The position numbers and the translations under genes are program-made. Below the pieces are notes generated by a model, which worked only from the letters and a program-made list of their open reading frames with translations, was not told where the DNA came from and did no database searches. Of a DNA stretch of 60,406 nt, positions 7,904 through 17,331 are shown piece by piece. Origin of the DNA: Elusimicrobiota bacterium (GTDB lineage Bacteria > Elusimicrobiota > Elusimicrobia > UBA1565 > UBA9628); NCBI GenBank assembly GCA_003452935.1, contig DMMY01000009.1, positions 1-60,406 on the forward strand. The letters run 5' to 3'. Within the stretch, counting starts at the first letter, position 1; every line of letters begins with the position of its first letter.

Positions 7904-9787
7904 ATGAGGCTGCGCCGTATCGTCGCCGCGTCCTTAACCGCCCTGCTGGCCCTGCTCGCTCCGGGCCCCGAGGCTTGGGCCGCGGCAATCAAGGCCGGGG
8001 GGTTCATCCCCGGGCGAGCCCCGCCCGCCGGCCGGATCGTCGTCGTCCCGGCCTCCTTCTCCGCAGGCATCACCGCTCTTTCCTCGAGAGCCGGGCTCGA
8101 TCCGGGCGACAGGCCCCCCATCGCGGTCCCCGGGGCAAAGGCCTCCGCCATCGGCGCGGCTTTGCCGGCCGCGCCGGCGATCGCGGCCCTCCCCGAGTCC
8201 CCGGCAGCCCCCCCCGCGGCGGCCGGCAAAACCGGAGAAATCGCCGCAGAAGAAGCCCGCGACCCGCGTGCCAAGACCGCCGCCCTTTTGGACTCGGCGG
8301 CTCCTCTGCTGCGTGAGATCGCAAAGACCGGAGCCTCCCCCGGCGGCCTGCGCGAAAGCGGCGCCGCGCTCCAGGACGCCCTGCAAGGCGTCTCCCGCCG
8401 TCCGGCGGCGTCGGACGCCGTCGCCGAGCCAGCCGCCTCCCGGCACGGCCTGACGGCCAGCCTGCGGCCAGCCGCGGCGCCGCAGGCGGCGAAAAAGGCC
8501 TCCCCCCAGCCGGATGACGGCCTGCCCGCGCACGCCAAGTCGAAGTTCCGCCTCTACGCTTTCGGCGTCTCCGCGGTCAAGACCGGGCTCGACGCCCTCA
8601 ACCTCGCCGTCCCTCTCTTCCTCCTCGGCGCATCCCATTCCGCCATGACAGTCAGCGCGCTCTATTTCGTCACAGAGCTGGCGCGGCTCATCTCCGGAAC
8701 GCTCTGCGGATCGGTCATCGACCACGTCGGAGCCGGCCGCGCGCTCACGCTCACGACACTCCTGCAGATCGCCGCGACCGCCTCCCTCCCGTTCATCCTC
8801 ACGTACGGCGGGGTCTGGGCCATGCCCATGGTCTTCGGCGCTTTCGCGCTCAACGGAGTCGGCTACGAGCTCTTCGACGTGGCGCGCCGGGCGGCCCTGC
8901 CGCAGATCGTGGGCAAAGACGAGGGCGTCCTGCGGGCGCAGAACGGCAGGCTCTATGTCTGGCGCGAGATTGCCGCGACCGCGGGGGTTTTCGGGGCCGG
9001 CTGGGTGGTCAAGACCCTCGGAGCGGTGAACACCGCATGGGCGCATCCGGCCTTCTGCTTCGTCGCGGCCCTGGCGATGCTGCGCCTGTGGAACCTCAGG
9101 CCCCAGGCAAACCCCGGGCAGCCAACCGCCCTGGAGAGGATGACCCCGCGCGCGTGGCGGGCGAACCTGCTCGACGGGATGCGCCGCGTCCTCAAGGATT
9201 CCAAACTCCGCTCATTGGTGCTCATCAACATCCCGCTCACCGCGGTTCACAAGCTGTTCCACACGGTCGTCGCGGTGGTGTACGCCGCGCAGGTCCTCCA
9301 CAACCCGGCCTTCGCCGCCGTGATGGTCGGCGCCTGGAATCTCGGAGAGCTCGCCGGCGCCTTCTATCTGGACCGCCGGGGAAAGAAGAGCCATTTCTCG
9401 AACTGGCTGCGCCTGGCCGCCGCGGCCTCCCTGGCGATGTGGACGTTCTACCTCATCCCGGCCGCCTGGGCCGCCGTGGCCGCTTCCTTCCTCATCGCGG
9501 CCGCGATGATCGGCAACGAGCTGGGGGCGGCGTCCTATATGCAGTCGAAAGTGCCCGAAAAGAACCTGGGCTCCGTGACCGGCTTCGTCTACGGCTTGTC
9601 GCGCGCGGTCGGCATGCTCGCCCTACTCGGAGCGGGCTGGTCTTTCGACGCGCTCGCCGCGCAGGGAGGATTCCTGGTCCTCGCCCTGATCTTCACCGTC
9701 CTGGCCCCGGTCTATCTGCTCACCGCGAAGCGATTTGCCTCGGATCATATCTCCTCAGACGCCGCGGCCGCGGATCGAGACGGCTGA
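7904..9787 (+). CDS. MFS transporter with signal peptide and long Ala/Pro-rich leader
   Basis: A 627-residue protein from the ATG at 7904; an in-frame ATG at 7814 would add 30 residues ahead of what looks like the true signal sequence. Residues 1-26 form a cleavable-type signal peptide (MRLRR, hydrophobic core, AWA). About 175 residues rich in Ala and Pro follow, and then a major-facilitator core with about 12 hydrophobic segments starting near 215. MFS proteins normally lack a signal peptide and such a leader, so this is an unusual architecture. The transported solute cannot be told from sequence. Confidence 0.82.
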   Translation: MRLRRIVAASLTALLALLAPGPEAWAAAIKAGGFIPGRAPPAGRIVVVPASFSAGITALSSRAGLDPGDRPPIAVPGAKASAIGAALPAAPAIAALPESPAAPPAAAGKTGEIAAEEARDPRAKTAALLDSAAPLLREIAKTGASPGGLRESGAALQDALQGVSRRPAASDAVAEPAASRHGLTASLRPAAAPQAAKKASPQPDDGLPAHAKSKFRLYAFGVSAVKTGLDALNLAVPLFLLGASHSAMTVSALYFVTELARLISGTLCGSVIDHVGAGRALTLTTLLQIAATASLPFILTYGGVWAMPMVFGAFALNGVGYELFDVARRAALPQIVGKDEGVLRAQNGRLYVWREIAATAGVFGAGWVVKTLGAVNTAWAHPAFCFVAALAMLRLWNLRPQANPGQPTALERMTPRAWRANLLDGMRRVLKDSKLRSLVLINIPLTAVHKLFHTVVAVVYAAQVLHNPAFAAVMVGAWNLGELAGAFYLDRRGKKSHFSNWLRLAAAASLAMWTFYLIPAAWAAVAASFLIAAAMIGNELGAASYMQSKVPEKNLGSVTGFVYGLSRAVGMLALLGAGWSFDALAAQGGFLVLALIFTVLAPVYLLTAKRFASDHISSDAAAADRDG

Positions 9788-9906
9788 GCGCGCCCCGCGC
9801 ATGACGGCCGGTCCGGACGAATCGCTGGGCATGGAGCTGCACCTCTTCTTCTAGCGCCGCGCGTATATTTATCAAGACTCGCCATTCCGGAAGGAGTCGG
9901 AACGCG

Positions 9907-9960
9907 TTAAGAGAAGTTTAAGGCCCCATTAAGCGGAACCGAAACTTTTCCTTCCATAAT
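9907..9960 (+). promoter_or_regulatory. Triple TTAA-N7-TTAA direct repeat and -10 box ahead of the XRE gene
   Basis: TTAA occurs at 9907, 9918 and 9929, an exact 11-bp period (TTAAG-N6-TTAAG-N6-TTAAG). A -10-like CATAAT lies at 9955-9960, 22 bp behind the last TTAA, so the repeat overlaps the -35 position and no separate -35 box is seen. This is the layout of promoters activated by OmpR-family response regulators (CtrA site TTAA-N7-TTAA; PhoP/PhoB direct repeats of 11 bp). Confidence 0.7.
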
Positions 9961-9998
9961 GAAGCCGAGGTTGAAGGTTCCTGCTCAAGGAGGTTCAT

Positions 9999-10265
9999 AT
10001 GGACTGCCGAACCGAAATATGCGACGGTCTATGCTTGTCGCCCGAGGAGATATCGCTGATCCGAGAGACCTTGGGCAACAACATTCGACGCCTGCGCAAG
10101 CGCCGAAGCCGTACGATAGAGGAGCTCAGTCACATGGCGGGCATCCATGGGACCTTCCTGGGACACATTGAACTTGGCAGAAGATTGCCCAGCATTCACA
10201 CATTGATCCGCATCGCCAGAGTTCTCGAAGTCCTCCCGGCCGCCCTTCTCGCCGGAGTCCGGTAG
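9999..10265 (+). CDS. Small XRE-family transcriptional regulator
   Basis: An 88-residue protein whose C-terminal two thirds are a helix-turn-helix (LGNNIRRLRK...TIEELSHMAGI...LGHIELGRR-PS-HTLIRIARVL). The start is set by a strong ribosome site AAGGAGG (9987-9993), 5 bp before the ATG. A short N-terminal piece contains two Cys residues (Cys3 and Cys8) and a third at Cys12. The gene is preceded by the triple TTAA repeat and ends 21 bp from the convergent kinase gene. It is likely a regulator within the signalling island; its targets are unknown. Confidence 0.85.
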   Translation: MDCRTEICDGLCLSPEEISLIRETLGNNIRRLRKRRSRTIEELSHMAGIHGTFLGHIELGRRLPSIHTLIRIARVLEVLPAALLAGVR

Positions 10266-10286
10266 ACTCGCCAAAATCAGGCCCGC

Positions 10287-12911
10287 TCAGGCGGACTTCC
10301 GCGGCGCGCCGCCGTCGAGCACCTCGCGCACCCTGTGAGCCAAGACATTGGGAGAGAACGGCTTGGGCAGCAAGGATACGCCCGGCCTTAAGACGCCGTG
10401 CTTGGTCAGCGCGCCGTCCTCATTGCCGGAAATAAAGAGCACTTTGACGCCGGGATGCGCCCCAAGAATCTCCTCGGCCAGTTCGGGGCCGCTCTTGCCG
10501 GGCATGATGACATCGCTTAAAAGAAGGTCGAGGGGCTCCCGCAGAGCCCGCAGATGGGCCAAGGCCTGCGGGGCGTCGGCGGCGGAGAGCACCCGGTAGC
10601 CCGCATCGGAGAGCGTCCTCTCGGCGAGGGAGCGGACGGAGTCCTCGTCCTCGACCAGGAGCACGGTCTCCGTTCCTGAAGGCGAAGGCGCGACGGCCGA
10701 GGCCGCGGCCCCCGCGGCCTCGGCCGCCTGCCGGCTGGCGGGAAGGAAAATGCGCAGGATTGTCCCCCGCCCGGGCTCGCTCGATATCTCGATGTCGCCG
10801 CCGCTCTGCTTGATGATGCCGTAGACGGTGGAAAGGCCCAAACCCGTCCCCTTGCCCTTTGGCTTGGTGGTAAAAAAAGGCTCGAAGACATGGCCCAGAA
10901 CCTCCGGCGCCATGCCCGTCCCGGTGTCGGAGACCGAGAGCATGACATAGGCGCAGGCCGGTCCCTCGGCATGCGCCTTGCCTGATTCCGGCCTGCGGCA
11001 GACGTTCGCGGTCTCGACGGTCACTATGCCGCCCTTGGGCATGGCGTCGCGGGCATTGACGACCAAGTTCATGATCACCTGCTCCATCTGACCCGCGTCC
11101 ACGATGGCGGCGGCCAGGTCCGGGGACAGATGGGTGACGAGCTGGGTGTCGTCTCCGAGAAGGCGTTTGAGCATCTTGGCCATGCCGGAGACGATTTCAT
11201 TGAGGTCAAGGACCCGCGGGGAGAGCACTTGGCGGCGGCTGAAGGCCAGGAGCTGCCGAGTCAGGGCGGCGGCGCGGTCGGCCGACTTGAATATCTCTTG
11301 CGCGTCGGCGCGGCGCGGATCCTCGGCCGTGAAGGCGGCGATGAGGAACTCGGAGTAGCCCTTTATGGCCGTCAGTATGTTGTTGAAGTCGTGGGCGACC
11401 CCGCCCGCGAGCCTGCCCACCGCCTCCATCTTCTGCGACTGCAGGAACTTCTCCTCGGCTTTGGCGAGGAGGACCGTGCCCGCGATGATGTCCGCCGCGG
11501 CGCGGGCGAACTCCTTCTGCTGCTCGTCCGGAGCCTCGCCCGCGACCAGATACAGGTTGAGCACGCCCAGGATCGCGACGTCGGCCTTCAAAGGCAGGCA
11601 TAGATGGCCGTGGGGCGACATGCCTTCATAGGAGTTCTCATGGCGCTCGTCGAGCTGCGTGGAGAGGATTTCCTCCCCGGTCCGGGCCACCCGGCCGCAG
11701 AGGCAATAGTCCGAGGGCAGGCGGCCGCAGGCCGCGCGCACGGGCTCGGAAAGGCCGATCTGCGCCGCCATGGCCAGGACCGGGCCATCCTGAAGAAAAA
11801 TGCAGCCCTTGCGCTCGATCATGAACCAGGGCGCGGAAAGGAGCAAGTCGAGGATCTTGTCGAGTTTCCGCGGCAAAGGCAGGGCCGAGAGCGAAGCGCG
11901 CAGCATCTCGTTGAGCGCGCGCTGCATCTCGTAGTTGCGCCGGAGCATATCCTCGTCGCGCCTGCGCGCCGTGATGTCCTCCACCATCTCGACGGCGGCG
12001 ACCACCTTGCCGGCCGAGTCCTTGATGGGGGAGGAGATGACCCGGAAATCGGCGGCGCCGCGGGAAGTGGCCGCTTCCCTGACGGCCTCGTGGACCTGTC
12101 CATCTTGCAGGGTCTTCTGTGTCGGGCAATCGCGGCAGACTTCCTCGCGCGCCGGGCTGTTGAAGGCCCGGTGGCAGAGGAGCCGCTGCTCGGCATCCGC
12201 GCCCGGAAACCACTCCCGCATCTTCTGGTTAAGCGAGAGCACCCTCATCGAGGGGTCGACGAGGAACACGCCGATGCCGATATTGTCTACGACGCTGCGG
12301 TAGCGCTCCTCGTTTTCCCGCAGAGCGGTCTCGGCCTTCTTGCGCTGCGAGATGTCGCGCAAAAAGACGAGAGCCCCGGTCTTGCCTTCCTGGTCGATGG
12401 GAACCGCGGAGCACTCGATGTCCACCGGGGTCCCGTCGAGACGCAGGCACCTTCCCTCCATGACCGGCACGGCCCGGCGCTCCTCGGTCACGAGCCGCAT
12501 GCGCTCGCGCACGGCGGCGCGCAAATCCGGATGGACGCGCTCGAGGAGGTCGCGGCCGACCAATGAGGCCTCGTCAACGGCGCCAAGGAGCCGGACCGCG
12601 GCCGGGTTGAGATAGGAGAACCGGCCTCCGATTTGGACATAGATGGCCTCGGGCGCCGACTCGACCAACAGCCGGAAGCGATCCTCCAGTTGCGCGTGGG
12701 CCTGCCGCCAGCTCTCTTTCTCGCCTATCTCCCGAAAAAGCCAGAGGTAGAAGATCGGGCCCGTGAGTGCCCCCAGGAGAACCCCGTCGAGGATGTTGCC
12801 GGCCCAGCCTTCGGGGACGCGAACGATTCCATGGAGCAGGAACATGATGGCCGTTTCGACGGAGATTATGATGGCGAGGGTCTTCAACAGCAGCGAGAGT
12901 CTTCTGTTCAT
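10287..12911 (-). CDS. Membrane hybrid sensor histidine kinase (PAS-PAS-GAF-HisKA-HATPase-REC)
   Basis: About 874 residues from the ATG at 12911. The frame is open to 12968 with an ATG at 12938, but a -10 box (12940-12945) ends only 1 bp before that ATG. Two membrane helices near the N-terminus are followed by PAS 1 (from about 75), PAS 2 with a Cys-rich segment (LCHRAF...CRDCPT), a GAF-like region, an H-box VAHDFNNILTAIKGY, an N-box NLVVNARDAMP, G-boxes DTGTGMAP and GKGTGLGLS, and a C-terminal receiver with SDVIMPG phosphoacceptor and KPF lysine. It therefore works as a hybrid kinase needing a phosphotransfer partner or acting on its own REC. Upstream lies a TTAA-N7-TTAA box. Confidence 0.93.
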   Translation of the reverse strand: MNRRLSLLLKTLAIIISVETAIMFLLHGIVRVPEGWAGNILDGVLLGALTGPIFYLWLFREIGEKESWRQAHAQLEDRFRLLVESAPEAIYVQIGGRFSYLNPAAVRLLGAVDEASLVGRDLLERVHPDLRAAVRERMRLVTEERRAVPVMEGRCLRLDGTPVDIECSAVPIDQEGKTGALVFLRDISQRKKAETALRENEERYRSVVDNIGIGVFLVDPSMRVLSLNQKMREWFPGADAEQRLLCHRAFNSPAREEVCRDCPTQKTLQDGQVHEAVREAATSRGAADFRVISSPIKDSAGKVVAAVEMVEDITARRRDEDMLRRNYEMQRALNEMLRASLSALPLPRKLDKILDLLLSAPWFMIERKGCIFLQDGPVLAMAAQIGLSEPVRAACGRLPSDYCLCGRVARTGEEILSTQLDERHENSYEGMSPHGHLCLPLKADVAILGVLNLYLVAGEAPDEQQKEFARAAADIIAGTVLLAKAEEKFLQSQKMEAVGRLAGGVAHDFNNILTAIKGYSEFLIAAFTAEDPRRADAQEIFKSADRAAALTRQLLAFSRRQVLSPRVLDLNEIVSGMAKMLKRLLGDDTQLVTHLSPDLAAAIVDAGQMEQVIMNLVVNARDAMPKGGIVTVETANVCRRPESGKAHAEGPACAYVMLSVSDTGTGMAPEVLGHVFEPFFTTKPKGKGTGLGLSTVYGIIKQSGGDIEISSEPGRGTILRIFLPASRQAAEAAGAAASAVAPSPSGTETVLLVEDEDSVRSLAERTLSDAGYRVLSAADAPQALAHLRALREPLDLLLSDVIMPGKSGPELAEEILGAHPGVKVLFISGNEDGALTKHGVLRPGVSLLPKPFSPNVLAHRVREVLDGGAPRKSA

Positions 12912-12939
12912 CGGCAAAGACAATTCATCCTTGTTCATT

Positions 12940-12983
12940 AGTATACTCCGCCGCGACTTGCCGGACATTTAAATCTTGCTTAA
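12940..12983 (-). promoter_or_regulatory. TTAA-N7-TTAA box and -10 of the hybrid kinase gene
   Basis: TTAA at 12969-12972 and 12980-12983 are 11 bp apart. On the minus strand a -10 TATACT (12945-12940) follows the proximal TTAA by 23 bp, nearly the same spacing as upstream of the XRE gene at 9999. Expected transcription start is near 12933, inside the upstream part of the open frame, which argues for the kinase start at 12911. Confidence 0.65.
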
Positions 12984-12984
12984 A

Positions 12985-15045
12985 TTATCCCGCATACTCC
13001 CGCCTGCGAAACAGGGCCTGGACTCGGGCCCGCAGCACCCGGGGATGGAAGGGCTTGGAGACGTAGTCGTCGGCCCCCAGCTCCAAGGACTGGGCCTGGG
13101 ATTCCGCCTCGCTCATGGCGGTCACCACGATGATGGGCAGCCGCGCGGTCGCCTCCTGGCCGCGCAGGCGCCTGATGACCGCGAATCCGTCGAGACCCGG
13201 CATCATGAGGTCAAGGACGACGAGGTCGGGCGGATTCGCCCGGATGCCGCCCAATGCGGATTCCCCGTCCCCCGCCTCGGTTATGCCGTAGCCGTCGGCC
13301 TTGAGCGTGTCGCGCGCCAAGGCTCGGTTGTCCGGGTTGTCGTCCACGATGAGAATCCGGCGAGCGGCGGGCGCCGGCGGCTTGACGGCCGTCTCCGGCC
13401 GGCTCGCGGCCTCGCCGGCCGGAGACGGCTGCTTGAGGTACGGCGCGGCCTCCTCCGGCGTGGTCTCTCCGGCGCTCAGATGCCAGGCCGCGTCTTCCTC
13501 CATGCCCATGAGCCACCCCTCGGCGCGCGCGGCGGCTTCGAATTCCTCCGCGTTTCGGGACGCCCCCAAGGCCGTCCGGGCGCGGCTCGAGCGCAGATCC
13601 AGGAGTTCGGCCAGGGCCACCCGTCCGCGCAAGCCTTCGCCGGAACAGTCCCCGCAGCCCTTGCCGCCGCACTCCTGGCAGACTCGCCGGACCAGGCGCT
13701 GGGAGATCACGCCCCTCAGGGCCGGCGCCAGCTTGAAGCGCTCGACCCCCATGTCCAGAAGCCGGTTGATGGTGGAGAAGGCGTCGTTGGTATGCAGGGT
13801 GGAGAATACCAGATGTCCCGTGAGCGCGGCCTGGAAGGCGATGTCCGCGGTCTCCCGGTCGCGGATCTCACCTACGAAGATGATGTCGGGATCCTGGCGC
13901 AGAACGGAGCGCAGCACCGCGGCGAAGCCCATGCCCGCCTTTTCCTGGACCTGGACTTGATTGATGCCGGGAAGGCGGTATTCCACGGGGTCCTCGACCG
14001 TGACGATATTGACCCCGCCGGACCGGATCCGGTTGAGGACGGCGTAAAGCGTGGTCGTCTTGCCCGAGCCCGTCGGACCGGTCACCAGCACGATGCCCTG
14101 GCCGCAGGCCGAAAGGTCGGTCACGGCCTGCAGTATCTCGGGCCTGAAGCCCAAGGCCGCCAAGGGAACTTGGGCCTGCGCCTGCTCCAATATGCGCAGG
14201 ACCGCCTTCTCTCCGCAGGCCGTGGGGATGGTGGAGACCCGCAGGCCGACCTCCCTGGCCCCCACCCGCAGTTTGGCCCGTCCATCCTGGGGACGCCGGC
14301 GGTCGGCCACGTCCAGATTGGACATTATCTTGATCCGGGAGATCAGCGGCCCGTTGCCTATGTGCTTGGGGATGGTCATGACCTCGCGCAAGACCCCATC
14401 GATGCGATACCGCACGACCGTGCCGCGCTCCTCCTGCTCGATGTGTATGTCAGAGGCCTCCATGGTTATGGCCTGGGCGATGAGCTTGTTGGCCAGTCGT
14501 ATGACCGGAGTCCGGACTGCCTCGATATCCGGCTCGACGCTCTCCTCCTCGCTGCTCACGAACTCCACGGCGCCGGTTTCCGGGATGCGCTTGAGCAGAT
14601 CATAGATGACCGCGTCCGTGCTGTAGAGCTCCGAGATAAGGGATTCGATGCGCTGGAGCTGGCAGAAGACCGGCCGCGGGCTGCGGCCGCTCGCGGCGCG
14701 GACCTCGTCCATGGCCGAGGCGTCCAGGGGGTTGGCGGCCAGAATTTCGATCGTTTCGCCGTCGAGACGCACGGGCAGGAGGTTATGCTTGCGGCATAGA
14801 CTCTCCGGGACGAGTTGGCAGGCCATCTTCTCCACGTCCGCCGCGGGCGGATCGGCATAGGTCAGCCGGTACTGCTCCCAGAGAGCCTTGGCCAGCGCTT
14901 CCGGCGCCACCAGACCGCGGCTGAAAAGCCCGCTCGAAGCGTACGGCAGCGAGCGCAATTCCACCGCCGCGGCCGGCGTCACCAGGCCGCGGCTTTCCAG
15001 CATGCGCACGAGCCATTCGTCACGGCAGCAGGTCATGGCGGGCAT
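12985..15045 (-). CDS. PilB/GspE-type ATPase fused to a C-terminal receiver domain
   Basis: A 686-residue protein. An N-terminal MshEN/GspE-N-like part (1-150) is followed by a type II secretion/type IV pilus ATPase core: Walker A GPTGSGKTTT near 325, Asp-box, Walker B with FVGEIRDRET near 390, His-box STLHTNDA, and a Cys-rich zinc motif CQECGGKGCGDC near 455-466 typical of GspE/PilB. From about 560 to the end is a complete receiver domain (ILIVDDNPD, phosphoacceptor in VVLDLMMPG, Thr/Lys switch with YVSKPF). Known PilB/GspE proteins end shortly after the ATPase; the fusion puts assembly-ATPase activity under direct phosphorylation control (inferred). The next gene upstream overlaps by 26 bp. 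Confidence 0.9.
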   Translation of the reverse strand: MPAMTCCRDEWLVRMLESRGLVTPAAAVELRSLPYASSGLFSRGLVAPEALAKALWEQYRLTYADPPAADVEKMACQLVPESLCRKHNLLPVRLDGETIEILAANPLDASAMDEVRAASGRSPRPVFCQLQRIESLISELYSTDAVIYDLLKRIPETGAVEFVSSEEESVEPDIEAVRTPVIRLANKLIAQAITMEASDIHIEQEERGTVVRYRIDGVLREVMTIPKHIGNGPLISRIKIMSNLDVADRRRPQDGRAKLRVGAREVGLRVSTIPTACGEKAVLRILEQAQAQVPLAALGFRPEILQAVTDLSACGQGIVLVTGPTGSGKTTTLYAVLNRIRSGGVNIVTVEDPVEYRLPGINQVQVQEKAGMGFAAVLRSVLRQDPDIIFVGEIRDRETADIAFQAALTGHLVFSTLHTNDAFSTINRLLDMGVERFKLAPALRGVISQRLVRRVCQECGGKGCGDCSGEGLRGRVALAELLDLRSSRARTALGASRNAEEFEAAARAEGWLMGMEEDAAWHLSAGETTPEEAAPYLKQPSPAGEAASRPETAVKPPAPAARRILIVDDNPDNRALARDTLKADGYGITEAGDGESALGGIRANPPDLVVLDLMMPGLDGFAVIRRLRGQEATARLPIIVVTAMSEAESQAQSLELGADDYVSKPFHPRVLRARVQALFRRREYAG

Positions 15046-15424
15046 GATCTATCTCCTGGAGCGAAAGCGCCCCGGCCACGCGGCGCAGCATTTCCGAAGG
15101 CAGGCAGGGCTTGGCTATATAGCCGTCGCAGCCCGCGGCGCGGGCCTTGGCCTCGTCTCCGGCCAAGGCCCGCGCCGTCACGGCGAGCACCGGCACGCGG
15201 CCGAGCTCCGGGTCGCTCTTGAGCTGCCGGGTCGCGGCGTACCCGTCCAGAATCGGCATGGACATATCCATGAGGACGAGGTCCGGAAGCTGGCGGCGGG
15301 CTTCGGCCACGGCCTGGACTCCGTCCTCGGCGAGACAGACGCGGTAGCCCGCGGCACGCAGGGCCGCGGCAAGTATGATCCGATTATCCGGGTCATCGTC
15401 CGCCACCAGTATGAGATAAGCCAT
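15020..15424 (-). CDS. Single-domain response regulator (DivK/CheY-like)
   Basis: A 134-residue stand-alone receiver: acidic pocket VADDDPD, phosphoacceptor in VLMDMSMPILDG, Thr in LAVTARAL and Lys in YIAKPC. It has no output domain, so it must act by protein contact or as a phosphorelay intermediate. It overlaps the PilB-REC gene downstream by 26 bp and begins 1 bp from the stop of the hybrid kinase upstream, so the three form one minus-strand operon (kinase, REC, PilB-REC) and probably one phosphorelay. Confidence 0.92.
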   Translation of the reverse strand: MAYLILVADDDPDNRIILAAALRAAGYRVCLAEDGVQAVAEARRQLPDLVLMDMSMPILDGYAATRQLKSDPELGRVPVLAVTARALAGDEAKARAAGCDGYIAKPCLPSEMLRRVAGALSLQEIDHARHDLLP

Positions 15425-15425
15425 G

Positions 15426-17324
15426 TCAGCCTCCCTCGGCCATGCTGGCCAGGCGGCATTTGAGATCGCGCAGGATATCGGGCAGGCTCATGGCCCATTT
15501 CTGGATCACCGCCTCGGCGCGGGCCTCCAGCCGGGCCGTCTCGGACTCGGCGAGGTCCTTGCCGGTAAGGATGATTATGCGCAGGTCCTTCAAGGCGGGA
15601 TCGCCGGCGATCCGCTCCACCACCTCGAAGCCGTTCATGTCCGGCAGTCCCAGGTCCAGGAACATGGCGTCGGGCCGCTCTCGGCTCAGCCGGCTCAGGG
15701 CCTCCCGGCCCGTGCCCGCGGTCTGCACCTGGAACCCCTCCTGGGTCAAGCCCGCGCGAAAAAGCTCGACGATTCCGGGATCGTCGTCCACGACCAGGAT
15801 GCTGCGGCCCAAAAGCCGCTCCTGGCAGCGCAATTTCTCCAGCAGTATCTGACGGTCGAAAGGCTTGACGAGATAATCCGACACGCCCAGGGAAAATCCG
15901 AGCGCGCGGTTTTCCAGGATGGATAGGATAAACACCGGTATGGAGCGCAGGGCAGGATCGTTCTTGAGCTCCTGGAGGACCGACCAGCCGTCGCGGCGCG
16001 GCATGAGGATGTCGAGGGTGATGACGAAAGGCTTGAGCTTGCGGGCCAAAGCCAGGCCTTCTTCGGCCGAGCCCGCCCCGCAAAAGGCGTATTTGGTGCC
16101 GGAGAGACTGTCGCGCAGCAGGCGCAGGACTTCCGGATCATCGTCGATGCAAAGCAGGACGCGGCGGTCGTCTTGCGCGGCGGTCGCCGAGGCGGGAAGA
16201 AGCAGTCCCTCATGGGCGGGCAACGCGGCGGCCGGCAGGCGGGCGCGGAAATTCGAGCCGATCCCGGTCCGGCTCTCCACGGAGAGGCTGCCGCCGAGCA
16301 GTCCGCAGAGCTTGCTGGAGATGGAAAGCCCCAATCCGGTGCCGCCGTGACGGCGGGTGGAAGACCCGTCCACCTGCGTGAACTCGTCAAAGATGCGGCC
16401 GAGGTGCTCCGGGGCGATCCCCGGACCCGTGTCCTTCACGCTGAACACGAGCGACTGGTCGTCCGGATCGATTTCCGCGCGCAGGGTGATCCTCCCTTTC
16501 TCCGTGAACTTGACCGCGTTCGCGGCCAAGTTGATGAGCACCTGCTTGACCTTCGTCTTGTCGCTGCGCATGCGCGCGCGCCGCGGCGCCTCGACGACGA
16601 ATTCCAGGCCCTTTTGCGCGGCCAGGCACTGCAGAGTCTGGGCCACCTCGTGAACCATGGCGGCGGCGTCGAAATCCTCGAGGAACACCGACATCATGCC
16701 CGCGTTGAGCTTGGAGAAGTCGAGTATGTTGTTTATGAGCGCCAGCAGGTTATTTGAATTAGCCAGGACGCGATCCAGAGCCTCATGCTGCCGTTCAGGG
16801 ACCGGACCGTAGGCTTGCTCCAATATCAAGGAAGTATAGCCCACGATGGCGTTCAAAGGAGTGCGCAGCTCGTGGCTCATGTTGGCGAGGAACTCGGATT
16901 TGAGGCGATTGGCGGTCTCCAGCTCGCTGACCTTGGCCTTGAGCCGCCGGCGATCCAAGGCCTTGCGCAGCACGCTGAAGAGATGTTCCAGGGCGTAAGG
17001 CTTCGCCATATAGTCGTACGCGCCGGCCTTGAGTGAGTCGACGGCCGTTTCGATGGTCGCGTTGCCCGTGGACATGACCACCTCGATATCCGGGCGCATG
17101 TCCTTGAGCGCGCGCAAGGTCGCGACTCCGTCCATGCCCGGCATCATGAGGTCGCAGACGGCCAGGTCGAAGTCCCGTTGCCGCGCCAGTTCCAGCGCTT
17201 GCTCGCCGTTCTCCGCGACCGCCACCTCATAGCCCTGCGCGGGAAGCGCCCTGGAGAGCATGCGGCGCAATGCGGAATCATCGTCTATGACCAGCACCGA
17301 CGCGGCCGGCTTTTGGGTTTCCAT
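15426..17324 (-). CDS. Soluble hybrid histidine kinase REC-HisKA-HATPase-REC-REC
   Basis: A 632-residue cytoplasmic protein with five signalling modules. REC1 covers residues 1-125 (CDLMMPGMDG, KPY), followed by a coiled linker, HisKA with SHELRTPLNAIVGY near 150, HATPase with N-box NLAANAVKFTEKG and G-boxes DTGPGIAP and GGTGLGLS to about 365, REC2 about 385-500 (TLDILMPRRDG, KPF) and REC3 about 505-625 (FLDLGLPDMNG). REC3 lacks the usual Lys-Pro pair near its end (VIQKWAMS), so its switch may be altered. No membrane segment: it is driven by an input REC and not by a ligand. The start follows a TATACT -10 by 7 bp, with no Shine-Dalgarno. Confidence 0.93.
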   Translation of the reverse strand: METQKPAASVLVIDDDSALRRMLSRALPAQGYEVAVAENGEQALELARQRDFDLAVCDLMMPGMDGVATLRALKDMRPDIEVVMSTGNATIETAVDSLKAGAYDYMAKPYALEHLFSVLRKALDRRRLKAKVSELETANRLKSEFLANMSHELRTPLNAIVGYTSLILEQAYGPVPERQHEALDRVLANSNNLLALINNILDFSKLNAGMMSVFLEDFDAAAMVHEVAQTLQCLAAQKGLEFVVEAPRRARMRSDKTKVKQVLINLAANAVKFTEKGRITLRAEIDPDDQSLVFSVKDTGPGIAPEHLGRIFDEFTQVDGSSTRRHGGTGLGLSISSKLCGLLGGSLSVESRTGIGSNFRARLPAAALPAHEGLLLPASATAAQDDRRVLLCIDDDPEVLRLLRDSLSGTKYAFCGAGSAEEGLALARKLKPFVITLDILMPRRDGWSVLQELKNDPALRSIPVFILSILENRALGFSLGVSDYLVKPFDRQILLEKLRCQERLLGRSILVVDDDPGIVELFRAGLTQEGFQVQTAGTGREALSRLSRERPDAMFLDLGLPDMNGFEVVERIAGDPALKDLRIIILTGKDLAESETARLEARAEAVIQKWAMSLPDILRDLKCRLASMAEGG

Positions 17325-17331
17325 ATTGAGG

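Noticed and set aside
12976..14799. A 607-codon plus-strand frame over the PilB-REC gene
   Set aside because: Antisense shadow; no domain, and the minus-strand frame has all ATPase and receiver motifs. The same holds for long frames opposite the kinases (22583-23908), wzc (39129-40505) and the GT2-GT4 gene (52175-53551).
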